A stretch of 14,520 nt of DNA. Source: CAYZEE01 sp964477485 (GTDB taxonomy: Bacteria > Patescibacteriota > Microgenomatia > Levybacterales > UBA12049). The DNA lies in NCBI GenBank assembly GCA_964477485.1, contig CAYZEE010000030.1:1-14520 (forward strand), in the 5' to 3' direction. Within the stretch, counting starts at the first letter, position 1. The number at the start of each line of letters is the position of its first letter. The notes beneath the pieces are model-generated. The model was not told where the DNA came from. It searched no databases and was given only the letters and a program-made list of their open reading frames with translations. Position numbers and translations under genes: made by a program. Positions 8,114 to 14,520 of the stretch are shown here, piece after piece.

Positions 8114-8855
8114 ATAGTTTATTTTTCTTTTTTAATATCAAAATAATTAACGGTGCCAAATCTATAAAATGGTTTCGAAACAATAACAACTCAACTTTTC
8201 TATAGCCTCCACCCATGGATTTGACTATTTCCAATCCATGATATTGTACAAACTCTTTTAATGCTTTGAAGGTAAATAATCTAATATGATGTATTGGCCC
8301 GGTTCCATAATATTTCTTACCTAAAAAACCTTTTCCAAATGTCGAATCTATGTTTGATACCTCTGTTGGAAAAGGCTGATATCCGAATAAAAGCATTATT
8401 CTACAATGCCAGGCGGCCAGATTGGGTGTAGTTAGATAAATATAACCATCTGATTTTAGGACCCTGCTGATTTCTTTTAGGAGCACATCAGTTTCGTCTA
8501 TATGTTCAATTATTTCCGACGCAATAATAAAATCGAACCTCTTTTTTATGGTTTTACTGAGCTCTAAAACATTACAGCAGATATAGATTCCTTTTAGTTT
8601 GTTGACATACTTTTGATATTTTGGATTATAGTCAACTCCAAAATAAGTAATATTACTAATATCAATACCCCTGTTTTTCGCATAGAGTTTGAAGAATTTA
8701 TAGAAAGACCCATCTCCGCATCCAACGTCAAGAATATGAATATTACGATCGTTGGTGGTCTTCAATATATCCAACAGGAATTTTATTCCAATTAGCCATC
8801 TATTTTCACGAAGGAGTGTATAATTTCCGCCCTGATTATCAATATATTTATTCAT
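8100..8855 (-). CDS. Class I SAM-dependent methyltransferase (Methyltransf_11/23 type)
   Basis: Probably transfers a methyl group from S-adenosylmethionine to a sugar or glycan; the acceptor is unknown. The Rossmann-like fold shows motif I ILDVGCGDGSF (41-51), an acidic residue D75 at the end of strand 2 for the SAM ribose, FDFIIASEIIEHIDE (107-121) as the motif IV/post-IV block, and RVLKSDGYIYLTTPN (131-145). The 251-residue length suits free-standing O-methyltransferases of polysaccharide loci. A C-terminal hydrophobic run (about 230-241) followed by a basic tail (KKKNKLYEKN) could associate with the membrane. It overlaps the upstream SDR by eight bases and the downstream oxidoreductase by 14, so it is translated within the same transcript. 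Lying beside the dideoxyhexose-type enzymes, it may modify that sugar, but nothing in the protein itself shows this. Confidence 0.88.
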   Translation of the reverse strand: MNKYIDNQGGNYTLLRENRWLIGIKFLLDILKTTNDRNIHILDVGCGDGSFYKFFKLYAKNRGIDISNITYFGVDYNPKYQKYVNKLKGIYICCNVLELSKTIKKRFDFIIASEIIEHIDETDVLLKEISRVLKSDGYIYLTTPNLAAWHCRIMLLFGYQPFPTEVSNIDSTFGKGFLGKKYYGTGPIHHIRLFTFKALKEFVQYHGLEIVKSMGGGYRKVELLLFRNHFIDLAPLIILILKKKNKLYEKN

Positions 8856-9783
8856 TGAATAAAATTAACTTTAACGTATCTACTAAATTATATTGAGGTC
8901 TCCATTGTATCAATCTCAGTTTTGTGTTATTTGATTTAAAAGGGCGAACAGTATGTTTACTGTTTGTATCAGAAACTCTAATATACGACAAAATATTTTT
9001 AATTCCCAGAATTTTACCTACCTGTAAACATATTTCCTTAATTAAATAGGTTTTACTCATAGAGATGATATAATCGCCAGGCTTAGCTTGAGAAAGAATA
9101 AGATTCATCGCCACAACATAATCTCTTGGATCACCGATATCTATAGCTGAGTCCAAGTTCAACAAGGGAAAAGAAGAAATACGGTGGTCTTTGAGCAATA
9201 AAGAATAATGACATATTTTTCTTACGACAAAATTAAGGTCCTTAAGATAAGATTCGTGGTTGTATAAGATTCCATTACATGCAAATAAATCATATTTAGT
9301 TCTATACAGCTTGACAGCTTGGTGACCTATATATTTTCCAAGACTATACGGATCCAAAGGATCAACAGGGGAATTTTCATTCTGTTCTATTAATTTGCTT
9401 TTGCCGAATATTTTTCCAGATGATGCGAAAAAAAGTTTTGTTTTTTTGGAAAATTGCCTCATTGCCTCTAATATATTTATTGTACATGAACCATTAATAT
9501 ATATTACATTTTTTGGGTTCTCCCATGAAATAATAGGTGAAGAAAAAGATGCTAAATGATATAGATCATCCGGTTGATAATGTTTTATGAGATTAATGAT
9601 TTCATATTCATTTCGTATATCAAGGTGTTCATGAATGATATTTTTATGTAAATACAAGGAATTGAAAGGAGTTTTAGAGTTATATGATGTACAAATTATT
9701 TTGTAATGACCTAATTCCAATAATCTTTTTGTAAGAAAATATCCGTCTTGTCCCAGTGCACCGGTAATAAGAGCAGTCTTCAT
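8848..9783 (-). CDS. GDP-mannose 4,6-dehydratase-like SDR with catalytic Glu replaced
   Basis: An extended SDR that looks like Gmd yet may not be a 4,6-dehydratase. Gmd features are ALITGALGQDG (4-14, GxxGxxG), LYHLASFSSPIISWENP (74-90), the YxxxK pair Y146/K150, FACNGILYNHES (167-178) and GDPRDYVVAMNLIL (217-230). At the catalytic strand E. coli Gmd reads STSELYG, with Thr133 and Glu135 taking part in dehydration. Here the matching segment is SSGKIFG (121-127), so glutamate becomes K124 (AAA, codon 9412-9414). The PRRGE-type loop after NHES is also altered (YLKDL), and at 311 residues it is shorter than the usual 340-370. Its ATG touches the stop of the ColD-like gene and its end overlaps the methyltransferase by eight bases. 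A 4-ketoreductase or epimerase acting on the ColD product is an attractive but unproven alternative. Confidence 0.75.
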   Translation of the reverse strand: MKTALITGALGQDGYFLTKRLLELGHYKIICTSYNSKTPFNSLYLHKNIIHEHLDIRNEYEIINLIKHYQPDDLYHLASFSSPIISWENPKNVIYINGSCTINILEAMRQFSKKTKLFFASSGKIFGKSKLIEQNENSPVDPLDPYSLGKYIGHQAVKLYRTKYDLFACNGILYNHESYLKDLNFVVRKICHYSLLLKDHRISSFPLLNLDSAIDIGDPRDYVVAMNLILSQAKPGDYIISMSKTYLIKEICLQVGKILGIKNILSYIRVSDTNSKHTVRPFKSNNTKLRLIQWRPQYNLVDTLKLILFNE

Positions 9784-10968
9784 TTAAGAATAAGACTTAA
9801 AAATTTTAAGCACGTAATCTATTTCGCCTTTAGTTAATTCAGGATTATTTCCAAAATAGAATCCGTTTGAATGTATGAGTCTAGAATTAGGAGTTTCATA
9901 TAGGTCATCTCTTAATATAAATTTGTTATAAAAAGGTTGCTGGGTTATATCTCCGCCAACGATAGGTCGTATTTCAATCTTATCTCTAAAAATACTTACA
10001 AGATCATTTCTTATCTTTTGAGATTTGCAAATTACAGGGAATGCGAAATTAGATATGCAATCAAGATGGCTAAAACGAATTGGATAAAATTTATCTGATT
10101 GGCTATATATATTCGAGGCCATATAGAGAAAGTTGGTCTGCCTTTTTTTTATGATTTTGTCAATGAACTTTAGTTGAATATTTCCTAAATAGCCCGTAAT
10201 CTCCGTGGGACGAAAATTATACCCAAGATTATAAAACGTATATCGGGAATAAAAAGTCGAATTTACCTTGTATTTATTACGAATCTTTGTTTGGTGTTTT
10301 AAGCTCAAATTTCTATCCCAACCATGTGCTCTTACTAACTTCAGCATTGTAGACAGTTTTTCACTATTCGTACATATGGCTCCTCCCTCTATCGTAGACA
10401 TATGGTGGCCTACATAAAAGGAAAAAGTACTGGCTAGACCAAAATTACCTAACTTTTTTCCTTTGAAAACACTACCTAGAGATTCGCAGTTATCTTCTAT
10501 TAACAATATCTCTCTTTTTTTGCACAATTCCTGTATCGCATCTATATCATCGCAGAATCCGAGCAAGTTCGTTAAGAAGAGCATTTTAATAGGATATCTT
10601 TTAAGAACACTTAAAAGTGTTTTTGATGAAACATTTAAAGTATTTAACTCGACATCAATCGGTATAGCATTAAGTCCAAGTTCAATCAAAGGCATTACGT
10701 TAGTTGACCAGGTGAGAGACGAAAAACCAACGAGATCCCCTCTGTGAATTTTTTCCAGATTTAAAAGCCCTTGTATAATAGCTAAATTGGCGGAGCTTCC
10801 GCTATTCACCAACACACAATATTTCCTAGCCTGAAATTTTGAAAAATTCGATTCAAATTTACTGCATTCATCGCCCATACTTAATTGGAATGATTTACTG
10901 ATGAATGTACACAGTTTTTTTTTGGTTTCTTTTTCCTTGTAGAATGTTGATTTAATTAATTTGATCAT
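9784..10968 (-). CDS. colD: ColD-like GDP-4-keto-6-deoxy-D-mannose 3-dehydratase (PLP/PMP-dependent)
   Basis: Probably removes the C3 hydroxyl of GDP-4-keto-6-deoxy-D-mannose, with pyridoxamine phosphate and glutamate, to give the 4-keto-3,6-dideoxy sugar. The fold is DegT/DnrJ/EryC1/StrS: SGSSANLA (56-63) and IEDNCESLGS (157-166) bind PLP. The site where aminotransferases carry the PLP lysine reads FSFYVGHHMSTIEGG (182-196), placing H188 (codon 10405-10407) in the lysine slot, the hallmark of 3-dehydratases. ColD of E. coli O55 also uses His188 and is 388 residues long; this protein has 394. The other histidine enzyme, RfbH/E1 acting on CDP sugars, needs a cluster of cysteines for a 2Fe-2S centre; this protein has no cysteine between 200 and 303, so the GDP-sugar ColD type is favoured. 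Its stop TAA is followed directly by the next ATG. Substrate assignment is inference. Confidence 0.82.
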   Translation of the reverse strand: MIKLIKSTFYKEKETKKKLCTFISKSFQLSMGDECSKFESNFSKFQARKYCVLVNSGSSANLAIIQGLLNLEKIHRGDLVGFSSLTWSTNVMPLIELGLNAIPIDVELNTLNVSSKTLLSVLKRYPIKMLFLTNLLGFCDDIDAIQELCKKREILLIEDNCESLGSVFKGKKLGNFGLASTFSFYVGHHMSTIEGGAICTNSEKLSTMLKLVRAHGWDRNLSLKHQTKIRNKYKVNSTFYSRYTFYNLGYNFRPTEITGYLGNIQLKFIDKIIKKRQTNFLYMASNIYSQSDKFYPIRFSHLDCISNFAFPVICKSQKIRNDLVSIFRDKIEIRPIVGGDITQQPFYNKFILRDDLYETPNSRLIHSNGFYFGNNPELTKGEIDYVLKIFKSYS

Positions 10969-10973
10969 TTTAA

Positions 10974-11909
10974 TTATTGATTATAACTGTGAAATGAAAC
11001 AGTTTTAAATTTATCACCATATTTTTTGGATAATTGATCAGTATTTGTTAGTGCATCTCTTTTAAGACTAATATTTGACCAATACTCTATTTCCATATCT
11101 TTTATAAAATTATTATATATATATTGGCCATATGTTTCATAATCAGATATTGCTGAACCATTTGTTTTATCAATGTTTTCAATTATTGCCTTATACCATG
11201 GTTTCTTACAGTAGGCCTCTACATCAGTTTTAAGCTGCTTCATTCTTCGTTTATTAATTAACACATGATGGCTTGTAAAATTTATATATGGTTTAATAGT
11301 TTTTCCTAAAATGGCTCTATATGAAATGAAATATGGTATATGACATAATTGACCGCTACAAGGAAAATAAATTTTCCTATGCTGCTCAAAAACTCGTGGT
11401 CTTATAAATAATGTATCTGACTCAGTAACTAAATAATATTTTTGACGACAATATTTACTTGCTTCATATTTTAATAGCTGCTGGAACAACCAACCAGATC
11501 TATCAATTCCGTTAACAACATATTTAATATCTTTTTTAGTGATCGGTAATACGGTATTTTCATCGATAAAGACGCAGTTAGTTTCTTTACATAGTTTTCT
11601 AATTAAATTAGACTTAGAACTTATTACTATTATTTTTTTAATTGGGTGCCTGACGTTTTTTTTTATTGACTCAATGGTATGTATTAATACATTATAATCT
11701 TTTTGAATTGAAACAAGGACTACTTCTATAGGTAATGTTGAAAAGGTATTTTTTGAAAAGTTAATATCTTTTTTCAAAATTTGCATTAACAATAAGCGTA
11801 TAATGATAAACCTATTTATAAGTAATGTCACTGGATGTTCTAAATAATATCGTGTTGTTGGATGATTAATTAATAAAAATGTTCTATTAAAAATTCGTCT
11901 TAGCGTCAT
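10974..11909 (-). CDS. Putative glycosyltransferase, DUF6492-like
   Basis: Probably a cytoplasmic GT-A-like transferase; donor and acceptor are unknown. The 311-residue protein has an N-terminal hydrophobic patch (about 29-45). A GT-A-like strand LPIEVVLVSIQ (59-69) comes next, followed by IDRSGWLFQQLLKYEA (135-150). TESDTLFIRP (162-171) has ESD in the DxD metal-binding place. TSHHVLINK (212-220) and SDYETYGQY (255-263) complete a pattern I recall for DUF6492, a family of likely glycosyltransferases in polysaccharide loci. Its start overlaps the fucosyltransferase 3' end by 23 bases, and it ends five bases before the ColD-like gene. The first aspartate of DxD being glutamate fits this family as I remember it, but I cannot verify that here. 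Confidence is good that this is a glycan-locus transferase and lower for the family name. Confidence 0.75.
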   Translation of the reverse strand: MTLRRIFNRTFLLINHPTTRYYLEHPVTLLINRFIIIRLLLMQILKKDINFSKNTFSTLPIEVVLVSIQKDYNVLIHTIESIKKNVRHPIKKIIVISSKSNLIRKLCKETNCVFIDENTVLPITKKDIKYVVNGIDRSGWLFQQLLKYEASKYCRQKYYLVTESDTLFIRPRVFEQHRKIYFPCSGQLCHIPYFISYRAILGKTIKPYINFTSHHVLINKRRMKQLKTDVEAYCKKPWYKAIIENIDKTNGSAISDYETYGQYIYNNFIKDMEIEYWSNISLKRDALTNTDQLSKKYGDKFKTVSFHSYNQ

Positions 11910-12738
11910 ATTTTTTCAATTTATTTAAATATGGTTCTATAATAATTTTATTTTTATTTTTATTGAGCCAACCCCCCCACCAGCTAAAAGTGCTATTAGC
12001 GATTATATTATGTTTACAATGGCTCATTAAAACCATATCCCTATAGGCGTTTTTTCCAAAATTATAATTAATTGTCTTAAAGTTAATTAACAAGGGGGAA
12101 ATCTGCATTCTACACCAATCAAGATCATCGGAAAAAATATAGAAGTAAGGATTTTTTACTAATTTATTAATTTTTTTAATTGCTTTAATATAATAATCTA
12201 TACCAACAAAAGCACCCTTGTTATTCTTTGTAAGATAATCCCCTCTTCGTACATGAATACTGACAGAATTTATTTTCTTCATTTGATTGATGATTATTAA
12301 ATTTAATCTATCAAGTAAATGTTTTAAGGTGAATTCCTTTCGAATAATAGACTCTATCAGTATAAAATATCTTTTATCATTAAAGAAACCCTGGATGTAA
12401 GAATTATTAGGAATGTTAAAATATTGGGAATTAAAAATGTAAGGATATTTTTCTGTGACAATATTTTTATTAAATTGAAGGCCTAATCTTTCATCCAATA
12501 AATACAGTATTCTGTTACTTACTTTATTAGTAACGATTTTAAAGTTATTCAAATCTTGTTTTGATGCCAGAGTTGCTTTTATATTAAAGACATCAAGTTC
12601 GTAATCACGTTGAGTATTATAAAGAGCATTGATAAAATGGAGTTTTAATTGCGTTTTATGTTTATATGCTAAATATCTGCCGAATGCATATTGAAACATT
12701 TGGTTACCCAATCCACCTGTCAAACAAGATATAATCAT
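11887..12738 (-). CDS. GT11 alpha-1,2-fucosyltransferase family protein
   Basis: Transfers L-fucose from GDP-fucose to an acceptor sugar, normally galactose in an alpha-1,2 link, at the cytoplasmic membrane face. The call rests on the N-terminal GGLGNQMFQYAFGR (8-21), HVRRGDY (162-168), FSDD (202-205) and the C-terminal STFSWWGGWLN (249-259), the signature blocks of GT11. I start at the ATG at 12738 (283 residues) because family members begin a few residues before GGLGNQMFQ. An in-frame TTG at 12774 would add 12 hydrophobic residues (MFILIFIAIIFL) with no family counterpart. The 46-base gap after fcl is the largest in the window and carries no visible ribosome-binding site. The 3' end overlaps the next gene by 23 bases. 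Sitting directly behind fcl, it probably uses that enzyme's product. The acceptor and exact linkage are inference. Confidence 0.9.
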   Translation of the reverse strand: MIISCLTGGLGNQMFQYAFGRYLAYKHKTQLKLHFINALYNTQRDYELDVFNIKATLASKQDLNNFKIVTNKVSNRILYLLDERLGLQFNKNIVTEKYPYIFNSQYFNIPNNSYIQGFFNDKRYFILIESIIRKEFTLKHLLDRLNLIIINQMKKINSVSIHVRRGDYLTKNNKGAFVGIDYYIKAIKKINKLVKNPYFYIFSDDLDWCRMQISPLLINFKTINYNFGKNAYRDMVLMSHCKHNIIANSTFSWWGGWLNKNKNKIIIEPYLNKLKKYDAKTNF

Positions 12739-12784
12739 GAGAAAGATTATAGCAATGAAAATGAGTATAAACAAACGAATGAAG

Positions 12785-13729
12785 CTATCTTTTTATTTTA
12801 CCATAGTTTTTACAGAACCAATCGTATTCGAGTTTTATTCCGTTTTCAAGAGAAACCCTTGGTTTCCATCCCAATTTTTGAAGTTTGCTAACATCTAATT
12901 GTTTTTTTGGCGTTCCGTCTGGTTTTGTTATGTCCCAAACAATTTTTCCTTTATACTCTATAATTTTTTTTATAATTTGAGCTAGTTCACTTATCCTAAT
13001 GTCTTTTCCAGATCCAATGTTGATAATCTCAGATGAATTATATTCACGCATAAGAAATACGCAGGCGTCAGCCATATCGTCAACATATAGAAATTCACGA
13101 TATACCTTTCCACTTCCCCAAAGTATAACTTCGCTAGAATTTCTCATTTTTGCTTCATGAAATTTTCTAATTAGAGCAGGAAGAACATGAGAATCTTCTA
13201 GATCAAAATTATCATTGGGACCATATAGATTAGTTGGCATTACGGATATAAAATTAGTTTCGTATTGTTCATTATACGATTGGCACATTTTTATTCCAGC
13301 GATTTTAGCAATAGCATATGCATCATTTGTTTCTTCCAGCGGACCAGTCATGAAGTACGTTTCCTTTATGGGTTGTAAAGCATACTTTGGATATATACAT
13401 GAACTGCCAAGAAACATAAGTTTTTTAACATTATATTTCCAGGCGTTGCTAATTACATTAACCTGAATTTGGAGATTGTTGTATATAAAATCAGCCTTTT
13501 TGGTTTTATTAGCCCAAATTCCCCCAACGAGAGCTGCGGCCAGAAAAACATAATCAAGTTGTTCTTTTTTAAAAAAAGATTCAACACTTTTTTGATCTAA
13601 CAAATTCAATTCCTCTCTAGTTTTAATAATAATATTTTTGAATCCTTTTATTTTGAGATTTCTAACAATTGCTGTTCCGACTAAACCGCTTTGGCCTCCC
13701 GCAACAAATATTTTTGAACCTAATTTCAT
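12785..13729 (-). CDS. fcl: GDP-L-fucose synthase (GDP-4-keto-6-deoxy-D-mannose 3,5-epimerase/4-reductase)
   Basis: An extended SDR that converts GDP-4-keto-6-deoxy-D-mannose to GDP-L-fucose with NADPH, in the cytoplasm. The 314 residues match the usual length. The Rossmann GxxGxxG is G12-G15-G18. The GSSCIYP segment (108-114) carries the catalytic serine and the epimerase cysteine C111. Y138 and K142 form the YxxxK pair, H181 in SHVLPALIRKFHEAK is the second epimerase acid/base, and REFLYVDD (211-218) is the substrate-binding block typical of the family. All expected catalytic residues are present. It starts inside the stop of the GT2 gene, and the next gene is a GT11 fucosyltransferase, which supports fucose rather than colitose as product. 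ColC (GDP-L-colitose synthase) belongs to the same family, and a ColD-like gene lies downstream, so a second role on the deoxygenated substrate remains possible. Confidence 0.93.
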   Translation of the reverse strand: MKLGSKIFVAGGQSGLVGTAIVRNLKIKGFKNIIIKTREELNLLDQKSVESFFKKEQLDYVFLAAALVGGIWANKTKKADFIYNNLQIQVNVISNAWKYNVKKLMFLGSSCIYPKYALQPIKETYFMTGPLEETNDAYAIAKIAGIKMCQSYNEQYETNFISVMPTNLYGPNDNFDLEDSHVLPALIRKFHEAKMRNSSEVILWGSGKVYREFLYVDDMADACVFLMREYNSSEIINIGSGKDIRISELAQIIKKIIEYKGKIVWDITKPDGTPKKQLDVSKLQKLGWKPRVSLENGIKLEYDWFCKNYGKIKR

Positions 13730-14520
13730 AGTTTTTTAATAAGATATATAAAACCAATAATTAATCTAAGGCTGTATACTCCGGTACTTAAAAATGGATG
13801 ACGTACCAGCTTTTTCCATTTTCCGTTTTCAAGAAAAACACCAAAATATCTGTACCATAGTCCGAATTGTTTTTTTATGTCAGGATCATTTCTTCCCCAT
13901 TTATTAATATATTGATAAAAACTTTTTGCGTAATAAACCTTTCTATTAATATATTTTACTAAATTAAATTCCGATTCGTTGTGATAAATGACAGCTTGGT
14001 TGTCTTTATTAGGCAACAAGCGGATAGTGTCAATTTGTTTTATTTTTTTATCTAAATCCCAGTCTTCCGGACCGCTCATAGACTCATCAAAACCGTGAAC
14101 TCTTTGGAACGATCCCCTGTCAAAAAATCTTGCACCATCGATTACGGTTCCGTCGTAAAAAGACCTTTCGAATCGCCGTACCTGACTCCAAAATACGTTT
14201 CCCATCACAATTTCACTGATGTGTAAGGCGGAACAATTTGACGTTTCGATATAACGGACACATTCGGTTATGAGACGCTTTGAGAGTATCATGTCGGCGT
14301 CTATATACATGACATATTTACCTTGAGCTTTGGTTATCATTCCGTAGTTCCGCTGCGCAGATCTCTCAGGGCCTTTGTTATAGACCTTAGGGGTATATCT
14401 GAGTGCGATTTTCTTGGTATTATCCGTTGAATGATTGTCGATGACGATTATTTCCAGGTTTTTGTAGGTTTGACCCGCTATTGATTTGAGGCAGTTGTCT
14501 ATATTTTTCTCTTCATTTTT
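13726..14520 (-). CDS. GT2 family glycosyltransferase, N-terminus cut by window edge
   Basis: A GT-A fold transferase that would move a sugar from a nucleotide donor onto a lipid-linked glycan at the cytoplasmic membrane face. The frame stays open to position 14520, giving 264 visible residues; the first in-frame ATG, at 14340, is internal and is not the start. The visible part opens with the NEEKNI motif (2-7) that follows the first GT2 strand, so only about 10-15 residues are missing. Next come the nucleotide-binding IVIDNHSTDNT (25-35), the metal-binding YIDADM (72-77, DAD as DxD) and the acceptor-side GPEDWDL (150-156, ED as catalytic base motif). A hydrophobic stretch near 243-261 may anchor it in the membrane. 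Its stop overlaps the fcl start by four bases (ATGA), so translation is probably coupled. The sugar transferred cannot be read from the sequence. Confidence 0.9.
   Translation of the reverse strand, partial: KNEEKNIDNCLKSIAGQTYKNLEIIVIDNHSTDNTKKIALRYTPKVYNKGPERSAQRNYGMITKAQGKYVMYIDADMILSKRLITECVRYIETSNCSALHISEIVMGNVFWSQVRRFERSFYDGTVIDGARFFDRGSFQRVHGFDESMSGPEDWDLDKKIKQIDTIRLLPNKDNQAVIYHNESEFNLVKYINRKVYYAKSFYQYINKWGRNDPDIKKQFGLWYRYFGVFLENGKWKKLVRHPFLSTGVYSLRLIIGFIYLIKKL

Noticed and set aside
9784..10968. ColD-like protein as an ordinary DegT aminotransferase
   Set aside because: The PLP lysine position is histidine (H188-H189) in a well-aligned motif, whereas the aminotransferase at 5798-6898 in the same window keeps the lysine in the same context.
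3201..11664. Five nine-A runs in coding strands (3201-3209, 4156-4164, 6784-6792, 10915-10923, 11656-11664) as possible phase-variation switches
   Set aside because: At this A content a few runs of nine are expected by chance in 14.5 kb. None exceeds nine as far as I could see, all are in frame, and they encode ordinary KKK/EKK stretches. Read-level length variation would be needed to revive the idea.
12739..12774. Longer GT11 protein from the TTG at 12774
   Set aside because: It would add 12 hydrophobic residues that family members lack; the ATG at 12738 puts the conserved GGLGNQMFQ block at its usual distance from the N-terminus.
1..14520. Bacteroidota origin, suggested by lack of Shine-Dalgarno sites and by GT11/DUF6492-like genes
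   Set aside because: No Bacteroidota-type promoter was evident, and the GT-C-like protein and its partner fit CPR genomes better. This is a preference, not an exclusion.
1..14520. Mobile elements, CRISPR, tRNA or rRNA genes, and terminators
   Set aside because: No repeat arrays, transposase motifs, tRNA-like cloverleaf, rRNA stretches or strong hairpin plus T-run between genes were found; intergenic space is at most 46 bases.

Overview
The window looks like the inside of a surface-glycan biosynthesis locus from an AT-rich bacterium, probably a Candidate Phyla Radiation (Patescibacteria, Microgenomates-like) member. The lineage call is inference. It rests on the low GC and on the large GT-C-type membrane protein at 653-3049, whose C-terminal 'YANAW' and 'EFWPQ' motifs and small multi-spanning partner I associate from memory with such genomes. 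TGA acts as a normal stop (several genes end in TGA inside ATGA overlaps), so the recoded Gracilibacteria/Absconditabacteria code is not in use. All credible genes lie on the minus strand, so transcription runs from high to low coordinates. Genes are separated by at most 46 bases and mostly overlap or abut, so the window reads as one polycistronic unit open at both ends. No promoter, terminator, RNA gene, CRISPR array, insertion sequence or non-coding stretch over 300 bases was seen.

Right part (14520 to about 10974), in transcription order: a GT2 glycosyltransferase cut by the window edge, a GDP-L-fucose synthase (fcl), a GT11 fucosyltransferase and a second GT-A-like transferase resembling DUF6492. 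Making and using GDP-fucose is the clear theme.

Middle (10968 to 8100): a ColD-type PLP-dependent 3-dehydratase in which histidine replaces the PLP lysine, followed without a gap by a GDP-mannose 4,6-dehydratase-like SDR whose catalytic glutamate appears to be lysine, then a SAM-dependent methyltransferase. This suggests a 3,6-dideoxyhexose branch from GDP-4-keto-6-deoxymannose that departs from the textbook colitose route. A genuine Gmd, needed by both Fcl and ColD, is not in the window.

Left-middle (8113 to 3064): a Gfo/Idh oxidoreductase (WbpB/WlbA type), a DegT aminotransferase (WbpE type), a left-handed beta-helix N-acetyltransferase (WbpD type) and a UDP-GlcNAc 2-epimerase-family enzyme (WbpI type). 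Together they form a UDP-ManNAc3NAcA pathway lacking only the first enzyme, UDP-GlcNAc 6-dehydrogenase. A 62-codon acetyltransferase remnant sits between wbpB and wbpE, and a GT4-like transferase between wbpD and wbpI.

Left end (3049 to 1): an 798-residue polytopic GT-C-like protein with a large extracytoplasmic domain, overlapping a multi-spanning membrane protein that runs off the window. The genes together would make GDP-fucose, a probable GDP-dideoxyhexose and a UDP-diacetamido-uronic acid, and assemble them with at least four cytoplasmic transferases and one membrane transferase. No flippase, polymerase or initiating phosphoglycosyltransferase is visible.
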